Shown piece by piece: positions 23,401-38,400 of a DNA stretch of 64,000 bases; the stretch's first letter is position 1; each line of letters begins with the position of its first letter. The position numbers and the translations under genes were made by a program. The DNA is from Spirometra erinaceieuropaei (taxonomy: Eukaryota; Platyhelminthes; Cestoda; Diphyllobothriidea; Diphyllobothriidae). The notes under the pieces are model-generated. The model made no database searches and had not been told where the DNA came from. It was given only the letters and a program-made list of their open reading frames with translations. Location of the stretch: NCBI GenBank assembly GCA_902702965.1, contig CACRXP010000397.1:362750-426749 (forward strand). The letters are read 5' to 3'.

Positions 23401-26400
23401 CCACGAAATTAGGGGACTCCCCTGTCTTCGCATAGGCCTCCCTCCCGGTAAGGACGAAATCCGTCGGTTTTACAAGGAATATGATGCCTGAAACGGAAAT
23501 GAAACTTATATGGAAGACAAAACCCGTCGGCAAAAATGAAGCACATCTACTTGTGCGCTGATATCCCAGCGCATTCGATCAATGATTTGTCTGCGTATCT
23601 GTGCCTGTGTTATGCCAACAGTTTGCGAGTCTTTCTGTCGAATCGCGGTTACGATGCTCTGTAAGTCAAGAATACTCTGGTCAGGCGTTAAACTATCCTT
23701 CTTTCTTTACTTTCTCCCGATCGAATTCCCGCAATATCATATCCAGTAAGGTAGAGGTTGACTTGTCTAGCATGTTGTCCACCTACATTTTGTCCTTCTA
23801 TGAGTTCGGACAATCGAGAAACAAAGGGGGGACTGCGAGGAAGTATATATTTTATGTCTTTCTCAACCATGCATACGCTGACTGAAGTACGACGATAGAC
23901 ACACATTCGTAGGCAGCGGCAACGTCAGTTAAATATTAGCTTGGCGCCTCCCTGTCAGTCAGTAATTGGCTACGTTGATTAAATCTGGAGTTGACAAACA
24001 TCCAAAAAACGTAAATTAATAAATCATGACGGCATCCTGTAGTGTTAAACTTTACTTTCGCGAGACCTGGATTTTCGGCGCTTTTCACTGCTTTGAGGGA
24101 AATTAACTCAGAAATAGTTTACACCTTCTCGAGACTTTATCGTCAAAAGTGCATTAAATTACCCGTTTTCTGTATTCACGGACGGCCTATTTATTACGCA
24201 CTTAATGGATTTTTACCCTCTTTACTAGCCGGCCTTGCTTTGGGACGAAGCCTCCAAAGGAACAGTGTCATTCTGTGTAAAGCTCCGATTTTAGTTGCCA
24301 TCCTGACTGGCAAGTTCAAGGTTGATTGTCAGACGTGTGACATGTTTTGCCAATGATTTGTGCCCTACGAAGTGGACTGAAGCCAATCGTTGTGGCCGAG
24401 AAACGCAAACAAAACTCTTAGAGCGTGTTTCTCCTCATAAGTGACAAAGGCGGAGGGGGGAGGTTGAAGTCTCGGATTTAAGAAATTTTTTTGTAGAATT
24501 ATGTTTTTTAGAAATATAAGTCGTTTTTATTGCGTGCAAATGACGATAATTTTTAAGTTCCAAAAACAATCCTCAAGAAGTCCTCTGCATCACAGTATAT
24601 CTAAGTTTTTAAATACAAATCCTTACGACAACAATAAAGACAACTGTTCCAGAGGACCGCTTTTCGGCAAATGGCAATAGAAATAGCCTGGGGGATAGTA
24701 CGATGCATGTTCCTCCATCTTAGCTCTTATTTTTAGCAGTTATCGTCGACTTCCTTTAGTTTGAGTTGTTTTTGCCTAATTAGATGTGTCCGATATAAAG
24801 TGACACACGTGCTCGGGGAGATCGAGTTTTATTATGATGATTAAAAACCCGGCATTCGACACGTTAAGTGCTCCTTATAATCATACCTAATCTTACAAAT
24901 CGCAACAATCTATCCTGACCGTGTATGCTAGATGTACGTGTCAGGCAGAAATGATCATCCATATGAAGGTTTTGCAAAGACATACAAACTGTTATTGAGG
25001 GAGATGCATTTCATTTTCTTTTTAAATGAGTACTTGATGATTAAAATGCTGATACACCTTCAGTGTACAGAGCAAACTGTTGGTTTTTAAATGCCAAAAA
25101 CCTAGTATTCAGAATAACGGCAATGCGCCTCACAGTGAACACTCTCAAGATTAATACGGTCGGCTCTGGGGAACGCTTTCGTGCATGGGTCGTTTTTCCA
25201 TGTTACATATTTATTTCTGACATTCAACTGGTGTGTCTTATAGAAGGTCGACAAAGATCTTTGACATTTAGTAGAGAAGTGTGCAGTACTTAAGCCTTAT
25301 AAATGAAGACTTCGTGCAATTAGGTTCTAGATTATAAGATTAGTGGACTTTGATTTAGGGAGCTTCTTTTTATCCTTCCAAAGCACGTCAGATATTTTTA
25401 CGAACTTTCGAATTAACTGCCATCAAAACTGAAATACTTTGAAAGACTGAGACAGAGTTTTGCGCACCATAGGAGTCTGCAGAAGGCTAAATTAATGTTT
25501 AAATTAAGGGAACAAACAGATCAAATACTTCTCAACTTAATACACGATCCGTTATTACAATGCAATGTCCTATAAATGTATCATGTATGGCGAAGTTCTT
25601 ATGCAGTTTTTGGTCTTTCTTAATCAGCAAAATGTTAGAAAAGTGGCGTACAACAAAATGAAGGCTTTTTATCGTTTTATTTTTTGCAGACAGTGAAGAA
25701 ACGGTATAATAAAAATTCGATATGATCTTGATTAGATTGCAGTCTTGTAAATCCTCTAACTATTAAAATTTCCCTCTGCGAATTCGTGATGCAGACTGCG
25801 GACATACGAAGGCTTTTGATGATTTCTCATCAAGCTAGTACAAGACTACAATGCGGTTGGATCTGGACCAACAATCATTAAGTGAATAGTAACGCCAGAT
25901 CCGGTAAACGACTCCAGACGTTTTCTGTTGTAGCGAAGGGGCCTTTCAGCCTCATGACGTGGCACCTGATGGTTGCTTCCGGCCTCTGTGCTGCCCGAAC
26001 TCCAAGTGGAGGGACAAGGACACTGACAGCTTTCGATACGTTCCTTACGTGCGCAAGAGCTTGCCAAAATGAAAACTCAATATGATCTTTATTATGTTCT
26101 ACTCACGCAAATTCTCTAACTGCTAAAATTCCCTTTTTCGAATTCATGAGGCAGACTGCAGACATACGAACGCTTTTGATGAGTTCTCATTAAACTAGTA
26201 CTAGACTACGATGCCAAGGGATCTGAATTAATAATCAATAAATGAGTAGTAACTAAGAATGAAATACGAACAAATTAGGGTGGTATGTTAGGGGGTAATG
26301 ATTATCGGTCATTAAGAAAACACTGAAATATCTACTTGGACATTTGTATGCGGACAGTAGAGCAATGCAATGGTCCTGTGCTGATTTGTTTAGATTGATT

Positions 26401-29400
26401 GTTGTCAACTTCGTCATTCCCGATAAACTTTGCCACATTACGACTGACCAGACTACACAGAAGGCTCCATGAAGTCACGTGTTATGTGTCTTTGTCATTT
26501 TTCGGCCCATCTCTAGTCGCGCTATATAATTACATTAATATCTGAGAAACAGTCATCATTGTCCATGTTCAAATCAGGTTTTCTCTTGAATTCGTGTATT
26601 CCAAATAAGGCAATCTAAAAGCCAGTTCCCGAGCTCCAGCCACTCCTACGAGAGACGCTGTCCTGAAGGACGAGGTACCCACAACTCCAGTTCATGACTT
26701 TAGACGGGTCAGATGGAAACCGTGTAAAATATTTTATCAGGTAAGGCAACTCTCAAGTCGTTTGTGCTAAAGACTTCTTTGACAGCTGGAAACACATATG
26801 CCTTATACGGAGACTCATCCCCTGGCGTCAAGTGACGCATATTTTGCTTGGTAGTCCAAACGTATGCACTCAGACTCGTAAACCACCGATAAGCTATTTT
26901 TGGTACAATACTAAATAAAAAGTATTGATCGTGGAATTTCCAAAAAAGCTAGTCAGGGGACACAAATGAGGTCATTTTCCATGGAGTAGTAAACTGTCCT
27001 TTAAATAAGTAACTTTTCAGTTGTCAATATCAACTTGACCCTAAAAATACCCTTAACTTGTGTGTGCAGGCTTCACAAAGTGTTGATAAATGTGAATGTT
27101 AAACTTATTTTTGGACTAGTTCTATAGAAAGCGGTATATCCTCCAAATTTTGGCCTTGAACGATGGATTACTTTATTTTAAAATGTTCTGAACATTTTGA
27201 GATACAACCTCCGGATTTAATTGCTCTCACAGTTTTTTTAACTAAAAGTCAGGCGTCACCTCTGAGGAAAAGCTGCATAACCTTAACCGCCTTTTTAACC
27301 CGCGAATGGTCACGTGATTGTTTCAAAAATATCTGTTATCGTGGCAAACAAGCTTTGGACGAAATTTCCTGCAAAATGTCTATGAAAAGTGTAGTTTAAT
27401 ATTTTCTATAAAGTGTGATTGAATTCGTCTATACATCGGAATTTAGCTGAAAATAATACAACCATTTAATTGTAATTCTTGCAACAGTCTTTTGGAATTC
27501 GAAATGCTAGTTAAGGGGATTCCAGTAAAATTTTGTTCTCCATTAATAAGGCACGACATCTCAATGTCATTTGCGTGTGTTTCCAACAATTTCGGTTGTA
27601 TGGGTTCCAGAGCGCGCTGTAATTGGCTGTCGATTTTGAAACTTCTGAACGAAATTCCAGGGTCTCTTTGAAGCTAAAGGTTTCGCTACGATTGTTATCA
27701 TTAACGTGTTCTTTCTCCGCAGAGTGGGAACCCATTTTGATACGGTGCATGAGCTCGGTATTACTAACCGCCAGTTTTTTGTATTTAAGACGTCAACATG
27801 GGCCAGTGCATTTTCCGGACCTAAATGCAATCAAGAGCGCACGAGTGCTAACTCATGAAATGTCAACCAAAATTTCGAAATGCGTTCTCGTTTCGAAAAG
27901 ATAAATTAAGTAGTGTTGTAAAACTAATCATGATGCAGCATACATCTATAATGATCCAGTTACCGCAGAGTGTCGGCTTTCGAAAGAACTTATTTTCGGC
28001 TGCATGCAACATCTATACTCTGCGAAAAATGACTACTTAAGTAGTATGCATTTTTCTCATTGATTTTCGATGCCCTTGAAAATTCAATTATATTTCATGG
28101 AAAAAATGCATAAAAATATTTATTATTTTACTTATTCGGTAGAAAATCACGTCTTCTTCCAATTTCTTATTCAAAAGAAGTGTAAAATTTGGTCTGAAAA
28201 ACTTTTCTTATTCCCGAATAATTTTGAACCCGACCTGCTGTCACACTTGCATTCAAGCTTTCGAAACTACAAGCTGTATCTTTCCGTGTACGGAAAACCA
28301 TGCATTCCTCTACGGTGTTAAGAGGAAACCATATGAGGTTCATAAAATTAAGCAGTGGATTTGAGCAATATTGTTAACTTTATAAGCCACATTCGTAAAT
28401 GCAGATACATGACGTTTCATAAACGGCCATTTAAGGGTATTAAAAAATCTCACAGTTAGAAACTTTGCAAAAACCGAATTATACTCTTCTTTTGAGCATG
28501 AAATTGGAAGAAGACGTGATTTTCTACCGAATAAATAAAAGAATGAATATTTCTATGCATGTTTTCCATGAAATATAATTGAATTTTCAAGGGCATCGAA
28601 AATCAATGAGAAAATTGCATGCTACTTAAGTAGTCATTTTTTGCAGAGTATAGATCTTGCATGCAGCCGAAAATAAGTTTTTTCGAAAGCCGACGCCCCA
28701 CGGTAACTGGATCATTATAGATTTATGCTGCATCGTGATAATTTTTACCACACTACTTAATTTATCTTTTCAAAACGAGAACGCATTTCGAAATTTTGGT
28801 TGACATTTCATGAGTTAGCACATCTACTGTATATCATCGCAAAACCTGATTCTTTGCCTTTAGAACACCAATATGCCTTAACTCAGTTCTTGATAATCTT
28901 AGATTTTTAATTGCGAAAACAACCACACCGGACTTATGAAGGCCGTGCGGAGATAGCCCGACGGCGAGGTTAGTCGGTGAGGAAGAACAAGAACCGCCCG
29001 ACCGACCTCCCAACAAAGGTTCAATCAGCTCCTCCCGACGGAGTGGTGACTCACAAAGCACGCAGCCAAAACGCCCGTTAGCAATCTCCCGAGAGGTCGA
29101 GGCAGCGAGAGGAAAGAAAAGTCGACCAGCCTTAAGTTGACCAACACAGCATGTCACTTGAAATTTCTGATCGATTAAATGCGTTTTACGATTTGACAAT
29201 GGAGAGTAGACCAAGCTTTTTGAAACATCAGCATCTAAATAAACCTGTTCCGGCGAGCCCATCTTCTTCAATTCATCAACCCGGAGCTGTCAACCTAGCC
29301 AATCTGAATATTATTTGGTATTAAGAAGTATTATAATTATGGACATTTTAAAGACCGTGGATGGCAGGTCAACCATCGTTAATGGCGACGTCCAGCGATT

Positions 29401-32400
29401 GGAGGGTGGGCGCAGGGGCAGCGACTAGCTCGTGGGTTAGTTTATGGTAAGAGTATGTATCAACCGTACTCTAACTTCACTAGCTCGCCCGAACCCGGTG
29501 TCAAGAAGACCGCAGGCGGAACAGGTAGCAGTGACTGGTAGAGCTAAACAGTCCGTTTACGCGTGCCCTGCATACCTGGTTCGCCTGCGATGGGCCAGAT
29601 TTACGCGCGAGCAACAGAGGGAGCGGTTCGTCTCTCAACTGAGTAGGAGTGTTATAGAGGACTTATTAGGAAAAGACCATTGCGGTCTTATTCACTTTCC
29701 TGAAAGGACCTTCTAATCCCGTCAGTTTGCAGCCTTGTACACGGTTGTTATTAGCACGCCACGATAGATTCGAGCGCGTCAGATTGTTTATACTGACGAA
29801 TATGCACCGAGTGCCTTGGAAACACAGTTTCAAGAGTCGATATCACTCACTCTCTTCCCTCTCATAGGCAGCAGTCTATTGTCCGAGCCGATCAGTCATC
29901 TGATGCAGGAGTCGGACGCATGTAGCTGAATGAGCTGAAAAAGCCCGTCTGCGTTTAACAAAAACGACCTGGACCCCATCACAACACACCGGGTGAAACA
30001 AAGAGACTAACGAACAGTTGACTTCTGTTCATTAGGTATCACTAGTTCACGCATATTTTCTCCGCGCATGTAAGGCTTATACCTGTGTGTTAGGGCTGAA
30101 CGTAACAAATTACAGTCAGGGAAAACGCTTAGGACCGCTATAAAACTGATCACTAAAACCTCCTTCGTGTTTACTTGCAACAGCTGATGTCCAGTTGCGA
30201 TATCCCACCAATTAGGGTCACATGCACACATAACCTAAGTAGTATGCGTCTAAGGGAACCAAGGCGTTTCCTTTTAGAACTCCGTTTAAACTAGACTATC
30301 GACATTTGACGGAACCGTTTTTTTAATTATTCTCTAAAACATTCTGTAGGCAAGTATGCGTTAAGGATCAGAAGGCCTGGCGCGTAATTTCACTACAAGT
30401 TTTCTTTCACAGCAGTAAATTCAAGTTGCAACGTCATACTGATTCACAGCATGAAACATAACAGTAAGTGGTCTGACTCATGAAATCTCAACAGAAATTC
30501 CGAAATGCGTTTCGTTCTGAAAAGATTATCTAATTAGGATTGTAAAAACACTCATCGTGCAGCATAATTCTAGAAGGTTAGGCGGGTAACTTGACTCAAA
30601 TGTAATTAAACTCGCGTCGCCCGACGGGGCCTCGTAGCTCAAGTGGTTAGAGCGTTGGCTGTACTAAAGCCTTCCCCTTATTGCGTGGGCTCGAATCCCA
30701 CCGAGGCGCCGAGTTTTTCACAGTTGAGTCAGTATGAATTCTAAAATAATTCAGTTATCCCAGGACGCCGGCATTCGAACAAGCTTCTCTCCGGCTGCAT
30801 CTAAAATCCAATATCCGTAAAGAATGACTACTTGATTAACACGCGTCTTTGTCGTTGATTTTCGATACCCTTAAAAATTCAATTATATTTCGTGAAAAAC
30901 ATGCATAAAATATTCATTATTTTTGGTCATTCAGTAAAAGTTTACGTTTTCTTTCAATTTTGCCCTCGCAAGAAGGGTATTATTCGGTTTTAGAAAAGTT
31001 TCTAATTGCGAGATTTTTTAATACCGTGAAATGGCCCTTCATCCAACGTCATGTCTCTACATTTCCCAATATGGCTTGTAAAATTAATAATGTGCCTCAA
31101 ATCCACTGCATAATTTATGAACCCTATATGGTTTCCTCTTAATGCGAGAGAGAAATGTATGGTTTTCTATACGTGAAAATTATGCAGTTTGTAATTTAGG
31201 TACTCTGAAGGCAAGTGTAATGGCAAGTCGGGTTCAAAATTATTTGGAGATCGGAAAAGTTTTATGAAACCGAATTCAACCTTTCTTTAAAGTATAATAT
31301 TAAAAGTAGATGTAATTTCCTACTGAATGAGTAAAAGAATAGATATTCGTATGCATTTTTTCCATGGAATATAATTGAATCTTTAAGGGCATCAAAAATC
31401 AATGAAAAAATGCATGCCGCTTAATTAGTCATTTTTACGCAGTTTGCTTTTTGGATGCTGTCGGAAAGAAGTTTGTTCGAAAACCGGCATCCTGATGTAA
31501 CTGAATTATCGCAAAATTATGCTGCACGATGTTTGGCTTTACAACCCTATATAATTAATCTCTTCGAGACGGAAACGCATTTCGGAATTTCTGTTGAGAT
31601 TTCATGCGTTAGCCCACTTACAGTACAATGAGCAAAGACGCGCCGACGAATCTTGAAGTTTTTTGATAACGTTACTTAAAACTCTATGGAATGAATACAA
31701 AAGGCCCGTTTTTGGAGATTGTGACAATAACTGAGTGAACGTGTCAAAAACACTGGCTAAAGTTCAGGACTTCTGCAAAAGTCGCGCTTCATCACTTAAG
31801 CAATGCTTGAAAAAGGTGACATTTGGGTATGTCCTCAGGAAGGCATGTTGCACTTCAGCGAAATTACACTTGAGAACGGCAACAAAACATTTTACAAACG
31901 AATGTTCGCGGCTATTGTTTAAAATAATTTGTACACGCTTTGCACATAACAATATCTGTCCTGGTAGTTGAGCAAAATTGGAAGAACAGCCTTCTATGAT
32001 GACTTGTGGCCTCCCTCACCACGGATTAAGTGGTTATGATTTTCCCATAGAAAATGGCTCGCTGCAATAGGCACTCTGCCTGCAAACCCACTTTAAATGC
32101 CTCTTTCTAGATCTCAGCTGGGCACTCAAATACTTGACTAATGTTTCAGATTCATGCAGTTTTTGACAGAGAGACATCAGGTGAGCGCCCCTTACCAGTG
32201 TATATTCCCGATCGAAAACCGACAGGGCAACGGGCTCGTGGCCCGGTGGGTAGAGGCGTGGACTTATAAACCAACAGATCGCGAGTTCGAGGCTCGGGTG
32301 TTCCACACTTCGGGCTTGGGTATGGCTGGCTGACGACGGCTAATAAGCCAGAAATGGCCATTCCAGTCTCCCTTGTCTTTGTCGGTAATACCATTCTGCC

Positions 32401-35400
32401 TCTAGACATCAGTTTGTTGGAATCACGGTACATTCCTAGAGGACATCTTATTCCTTTGAGTGGCTTTTTAATAATAGACCTTAGAAATGCACTTAAAGCG
32501 CTTGTAACAAAGTTGGAGGGTAGGGGAAATAAAAGCTATTCAAAATTTGGAATTGCAGATAAACAACGTACCATTTGTTGTATCTTTATCGGAACTATCT
32601 TGAGGTCGACTGTCAGATTCGGTCACTGAGATATTGCCCAAGCTGTCGGCTTGCATTGCTGTGCCACTGTTGTGACAATAGAAGACAATCTCGGCATCTG
32701 GCTGGAACTTCCACTGGATCGCTTTCCACTACAGTACGGTCCCATGCAAACGGATATACAAGGAAAATGCAAAGATGCGTTTGTCCAGGTACTTGTTCCG
32801 TAATATGGAAAACGCGAAATAACGTATTTATTGACGGTCGCTTTCATTAAAATTGTCGTAGTCAAAGTTCGATTAAATTGCGTTAGAAATGACCATCCTC
32901 CCTAACGCACTTCTCGTCCCCATAGGTTAAACAGGTGGTTTACGGACAGGCAAAACCCTCGTCACGTGTGAACTTATGAAACGCAGCACTCGTGAGAGAC
33001 TTGAAAAATATAATTTTTTAAAAATGTAAGGCAATTATGGAATTTCTTGGGTATACCACGTCGCACGCGAATGAGTTATATGATCATCTTTATGAATGGA
33101 TTCAAAGCTTCCACAGTTCCGATAAATCAACATTCTGCAAAACGGAAGTCGCAAGCAATTATTTGAAAGTGCGTAAAATAAGTAAAACAGTTTTTACATT
33201 CTTTTACACCTGCCCAATCTTACTTCGGAAAGTTTTTTAGAAAATTCAGCACAATTCGCAATTAAATGCCTTTCAAGTTAACATTTCTTTCATTTATTTG
33301 TGGGAAAACTACATTCTTTGAATTTGAACATGTAAGCATTCGTCCTGATTGACCGACCTTACGCACGTCGTCTGTCATCGAAAGGCAATGAAGCAAATTT
33401 TTCAGACTGTTGAGTTGGCACTCGCGCGTAACCACCGTAACTTTGCTCGGCAGAACGCCGGAACGTGGGCGCCTCAAGCTACAAGTTGTCTTGTGCTACC
33501 CTCCAGAGGGTTATTTATTCCCGTGTTTTAACTTCAACCATTACTGTTACCCTATTCCGCCTTTCCCTCTCGGCTTTAAGGGCAATACCACCTGTGATAC
33601 GGGTGAGTTTTCATTCTCACTGTGGCTGCTGCGGGGGAGGAGCAACCCTAGTACATGCTGGATTTACAGAATTGAGACTCCACTACACACGGGCATACAG
33701 TGATAAAAAAACCTACATCGGGCGAATACAGTTTTTTATCTGTCCGCATGGCGTATGAGTGACCGATTTGGAAGCAATTGAGCACTTTCGTGGTAACATA
33801 TAGGTTACCTAAATTCTTAAACCATGGCACTCTCCGTGGGGTAAGAACTGCTACCTTTAACCAATTACAAAATGGTGACTCTTTGCCAGCCAGCCAGGCA
33901 TGCAAAAGAATAAATTAACTATGTAAAACTCGGTGATCGTGTTGCTTCTTATTGCTAAATAGGACGTGTTCAGCTACTCTACAGCATTCTGTAGAAGTCC
34001 AGTCAGACCAATTCGTTTTTTGAATAATTGTCACTTTGGTAACTGCCATACGATTATATGCTGTTGGTATAAACAAGTTGGAAAACGGCATTGGAGCTAT
34101 GAAGTCCACGAGTCTACCTATTTTAAGAGAAATCAAAAAGGTTAGTAAAAGATGAAAACGCTCAGATATTCTGCCACTTCAATGCCCCTCTGTGGGAAAG
34201 GACGAAATTGTATGTCTGCTTTCCCCATGTGTACTCTCGATAAGCAATGACACGATACAGTCTCAGAGGTCGCAGCATTTCTCCAACAAGCGACTGTGTG
34301 GTTAGCTGAGTATCCAAAAAATTGGGTGTCTGGACTAGACTTCCACTATAAATTCACTTTAATGGAAGTTTTGTTAAGGGTCGATTGCGCTGTCCTGGTC
34401 CCAAGTGTAAGCGCAATGTGGGCATTGATACTAAAGTAAGCCAAGGGGGTTTTCTGAAGTCCTTAGTGGGCAAAATGATCGAGGCTGAAACGGAAAAGGC
34501 AACCTGATGTATGGCAAATCTGCCGCGAGATTAAAGGAAGCCTAGATTTCCAGCAAAAGACCTTGATGCCAGGACATGCGAGACAGCAATACCCCAAACC
34601 TAACGGTAAACCTAACCGTAACCTCAAAATTAAATCTAATCCTTTATGTAATTAGATACTTAACGCTACACCAAACTTAACACTAAAGTTAACCCGAAAT
34701 CTACCACATACCCTAGTTCTATGCCCAATCCTAACCTTAACTTTGGCCCAAATCCTAATCCCAACCCAAGCACTAACCTTCACCGCAACCCAAACCCCAA
34801 GCTTGACCATAATCTAACCCTAACTTTGACCGTAATCCTAACCTAACCTTAACAACAAACGCAAACCTGAACCGCAATCCAAACCCTAACTCTAACCGGA
34901 ACCCTTAAACTTAACACAAGCCCTGACCCTAAACTCAATTCTCTGCCCGAAACTAACCCTGACCCTATAACTAACTCTACCTCCAAACCGAAACATCAGA
35001 TTGCCCTTTTCTGTTTTACCTTTGGCTACTTTCCCACTAACGATTTCGGCATCCCCTTTGGCTTACTTTACTTGCAATGTCCACATTGCGCTTACACTTC
35101 AGACCAGGACAGTGTAACCGACCCCTACCGAAGTTTATAACCGCCTAGTCGTAAAACCTTATTCCTCCTTTCTACATATGTCGGACAGATTGCCAGAGAT
35201 TGAACGTCAAAAGATGACGCTTACAAAAAGGTGAGCAGTAGGAAAAGAAGTTTTTCCAAACAGAACCAACAGCTTCAGTATGCAAGTAGTCCATAGTTAA
35301 TTCGATTCTGTCTTCAGACTTTCTGTTATATTCTCCAGCAAAGAGATCTGGCCAAACCGTGACTTACAAATTGGGCTGCATTTGAAGGAGACAACCCGGG

Positions 35401-38400
35401 TTGCCCTATTGTGAATTCGGCCTCGGAAAGCTGAATGGGAAATAGTTCCACCTCTGCCATGTGACCCTGTTTGGCGACGTTTAGCCATCGATCACACGCA
35501 AAGTGGATTAATTCTGAGACCGGAGCCGCAACCGGATTGGAACGATTGTCTAGTGTGGGTGCTGTCTCGATGACCTGAATCCAATCGAGGCACCAGCTGG
35601 ATCCAAATCCCTGCTCCCCTTCCAGCCAAACACGTATGAACTTTAGTTCTCCCAAGTAGACGGCCTCCACGTAAAATACATCTGTCTGATATAAAGGGTA
35701 GAGAGTTGGCGGCAGTCAATAAGAGAATGCAGATAACACAACGCATTCAGGGAGGAAGTAAGGATAGGTGGTCAGCTCAAACCAACTCCATGAGCATTTA
35801 CTGCGTCAATCGTCCCTATTGTACAGGAGATACTGGCCGCACGAATAGGCGACACTTTGAGCTGTGGTATGGATAACTACTTTTCTGAATTTGGCAATCA
35901 ATTTAATTTTCCTGTTCTACGGCCCGAGTTAGCTGTACGTTTATTCACTAGAATGTCATTTCGAGTCACAATTAATCACATCTCAAGCAGATTGCAGTAG
36001 AACTATTTAAAATAAGTGATTTTTATAATGTACATTTGTAATGTTCGAATTCCTAATTACCTCTCAAGCCATCGTGTGGGTCAGCAAAGAAGAACTTAAA
36101 ACAAATGAAGGCAGTTCTACCAAATTTGTTATGGAAGGTAGGCTTTCTTATTTTCTTTTGTGTGCCAATGTATTTCAATTTCCTTGATGGTGATCCCATA
36201 GCCAATGATCACAATGCCATCGATTTTCGGCAGCAAACAATCGGTTCGTTTTTATTACCGGAGAGCGACCTCAACAATGGAAGAAGAACGAATACACTTC
36301 GGATTTCTTTTGAACAAATATTTGCCGCAGAACATCACCAAATTCGAATGGCTTAACCTGCAGGCCAGGTTTGCGAATGAGGAATCAATGGGTGTGCCGA
36401 TTGATCTCCCCTCAGCATGCCAGACCTTGTTTCATTGAATAAATCAGAAAAAATGAGTCTCTGGACAGAAGAGTTGCTACAGCCATCAACATAACAATCA
36501 AGTAACCACGAATTCTGGCCATAATCGCAGGATACTGGCATGGAAAATTTGGGTAAGTGCAGTCATTACAGATTGGTGTAAGTAGTTTTGCGTACATCCG
36601 AAAGATCGAAGTCGGAATTGCTGCAGGAAACGAACAGTTTCATGACAAACTGACCGCTCAAGCTCACCTTATAAATAAAGTCGAATATCAGCGCGTTTGT
36701 TCTAAGAGGTGGATAACAGACAATTCTGTCCGAAACTGGAAGCATCCGAAGCACCTTTTTGGTGCCTCTTTCGATTCTCAAATATCCAAATGCAAATCCG
36801 AACCATTCATGGGCAGTTTTGTCTATGTGAGCTTTTTAATAATTTCATCCTGGAAAATCTGAAAGCTAACTCAGACACCAAAATGACCTCCACGTTTTCA
36901 ACAGTGGCCCTCTCTCTCCGAAGCGTGTTTTGACGATGGATAATAATCAAACTCACAATCGTAGGGCGAAATGAAATCGGCTTTTAAAAAAACTTCAATG
37001 TACAGTGAGTGACCGATCTCATGAAACGCTGGCTGAAATTCTGAAATGCGTTTTCGATCAGGAAGGATTACTTAGGCGAGGTTGCAATACTGATTATCTT
37101 GTAGCATAATCCTATATTATTTCGGACTTGGCAGGATATAACTTTTTGAATGTACTGCTTTTTAATCTACTGCAGAAAGCGTATTTGGCAAAAGATGACT
37201 ACTTATGAAGCATGCCTTTTCCCATTGGTTTTCGATGGTCTCGCAATTTCAAATATATTTTATAGAAACGAGAAACAAAAGCATGCCTTCTTTTAGTCTT
37301 TGATGAAGAATCACGTCATCTTTGTATTTTGTACGCGAAGAAGGAGTATAATTAGGTTTCAGAAAGTTTCTAATTATGAGATTTTTTAAGCCCGCGCAAT
37401 GTCCATTCAAACAGCATCGTGCCTGTCCGTTCACCACTGCTAATCATGAAATGTACTACATAGTCCGCATCCATCGCACAATTTTATGGACTCTATATGA
37501 TATCATTCTAAGGGCATAGAAGAATATGTGAGTTTCTTTAAGCGGAGCGCAGGCACCTTGTAGACTGAAATCAGTAAGCGCTAATGAAACGACTGATAAA
37601 ACTTCAAAATATTCTGCAATTAATGAACTTTTTAAAAACTAATGGTATTCCTTCTTCGGGCATAAAATATAAAAATGACGTGATTCTCTATCAAACGACT
37701 GAAAAAAGCATATTTTTATTTTTCGTTTCTATAAAATATATTTGAATTTACAAAAACATGGAAAATTAATGAGAAAAATGCATGCTACTTAAGTATTCGT
37801 TGTATTCTGAGTATGGTTTGTACAGGAGGTTGAAAAGAAGTTTATTCAAAAGCAGATATCCTGCTTCATCTGAAATATTATAGGATTATGCTGCAAGATA
37901 ATTAGTGTTGCAACCGCGCCTAAGCAATCCTTCCTAGTCGAAAACGCATTTCAGAATTTCAGCCAAAATTTCATGAGATCGGTCATTCACTGTGAATTGT
38001 GGCGAAATTTGTTTAGCCGGTCTGCTTTTTTCTCACAAAATCTCCTAAGAAGTGAGAACTTGAGGGACGCTGAATTCTCTCCTACATAATTTAAAGATTG
38101 CATTATACAGGCCCCTTTTCCGATATTCATTCGGACAGGGATATTTTACAGTAATTAAAAGAACACTTTATATTGCTCCGGAAAGAACGTTACCTGTCCC
38201 CGCTGAAAAGGTTCCCTTAAATCGTCTTCTGGCTTCCAAAGCAATNNNNNNNNNNNNNNNNNNNNNNNNNNNNNNNNNNNNNNNNNNNNNNNNNNNNNNN
38301 NNNNNNNNNNNNNNNNNNNNNNNNNNNNNNNNNNNNNNNNNNNNNNNNNNNNNNNNNNNNNNNNNNNNNNNNNNNNNNNNNNNNNNNNNNNNGCGAACCT

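Larger units (their letters stand above)
23488..32571 (-). other. Intron 5 interval
   Basis: It holds two palindromic elements (27837-28829 and 30462-31622), a SINE family B copy inside one of them, a SINE family A copy (32177-32391) and a duplicated unit around a Penelope fragment (25717-26260). A minus open frame of 145 codons at 28834-29271 and a plus frame at 29444-29716 have no recognisable family. A possible short exon at 23706-23848 is discussed among rejected items. Nothing is seen in 23900-25700 and 26270-27830. Confidence 0.5.

Noticed and set aside
23688..23906. Minus frame QVNLYLTGYDIAGIRSGESK as an extra PLAT exon
   Set aside because: The acceptor phase (2) fits no neighbour and the donor is weak; the resemblance to a PLAT strand is short.
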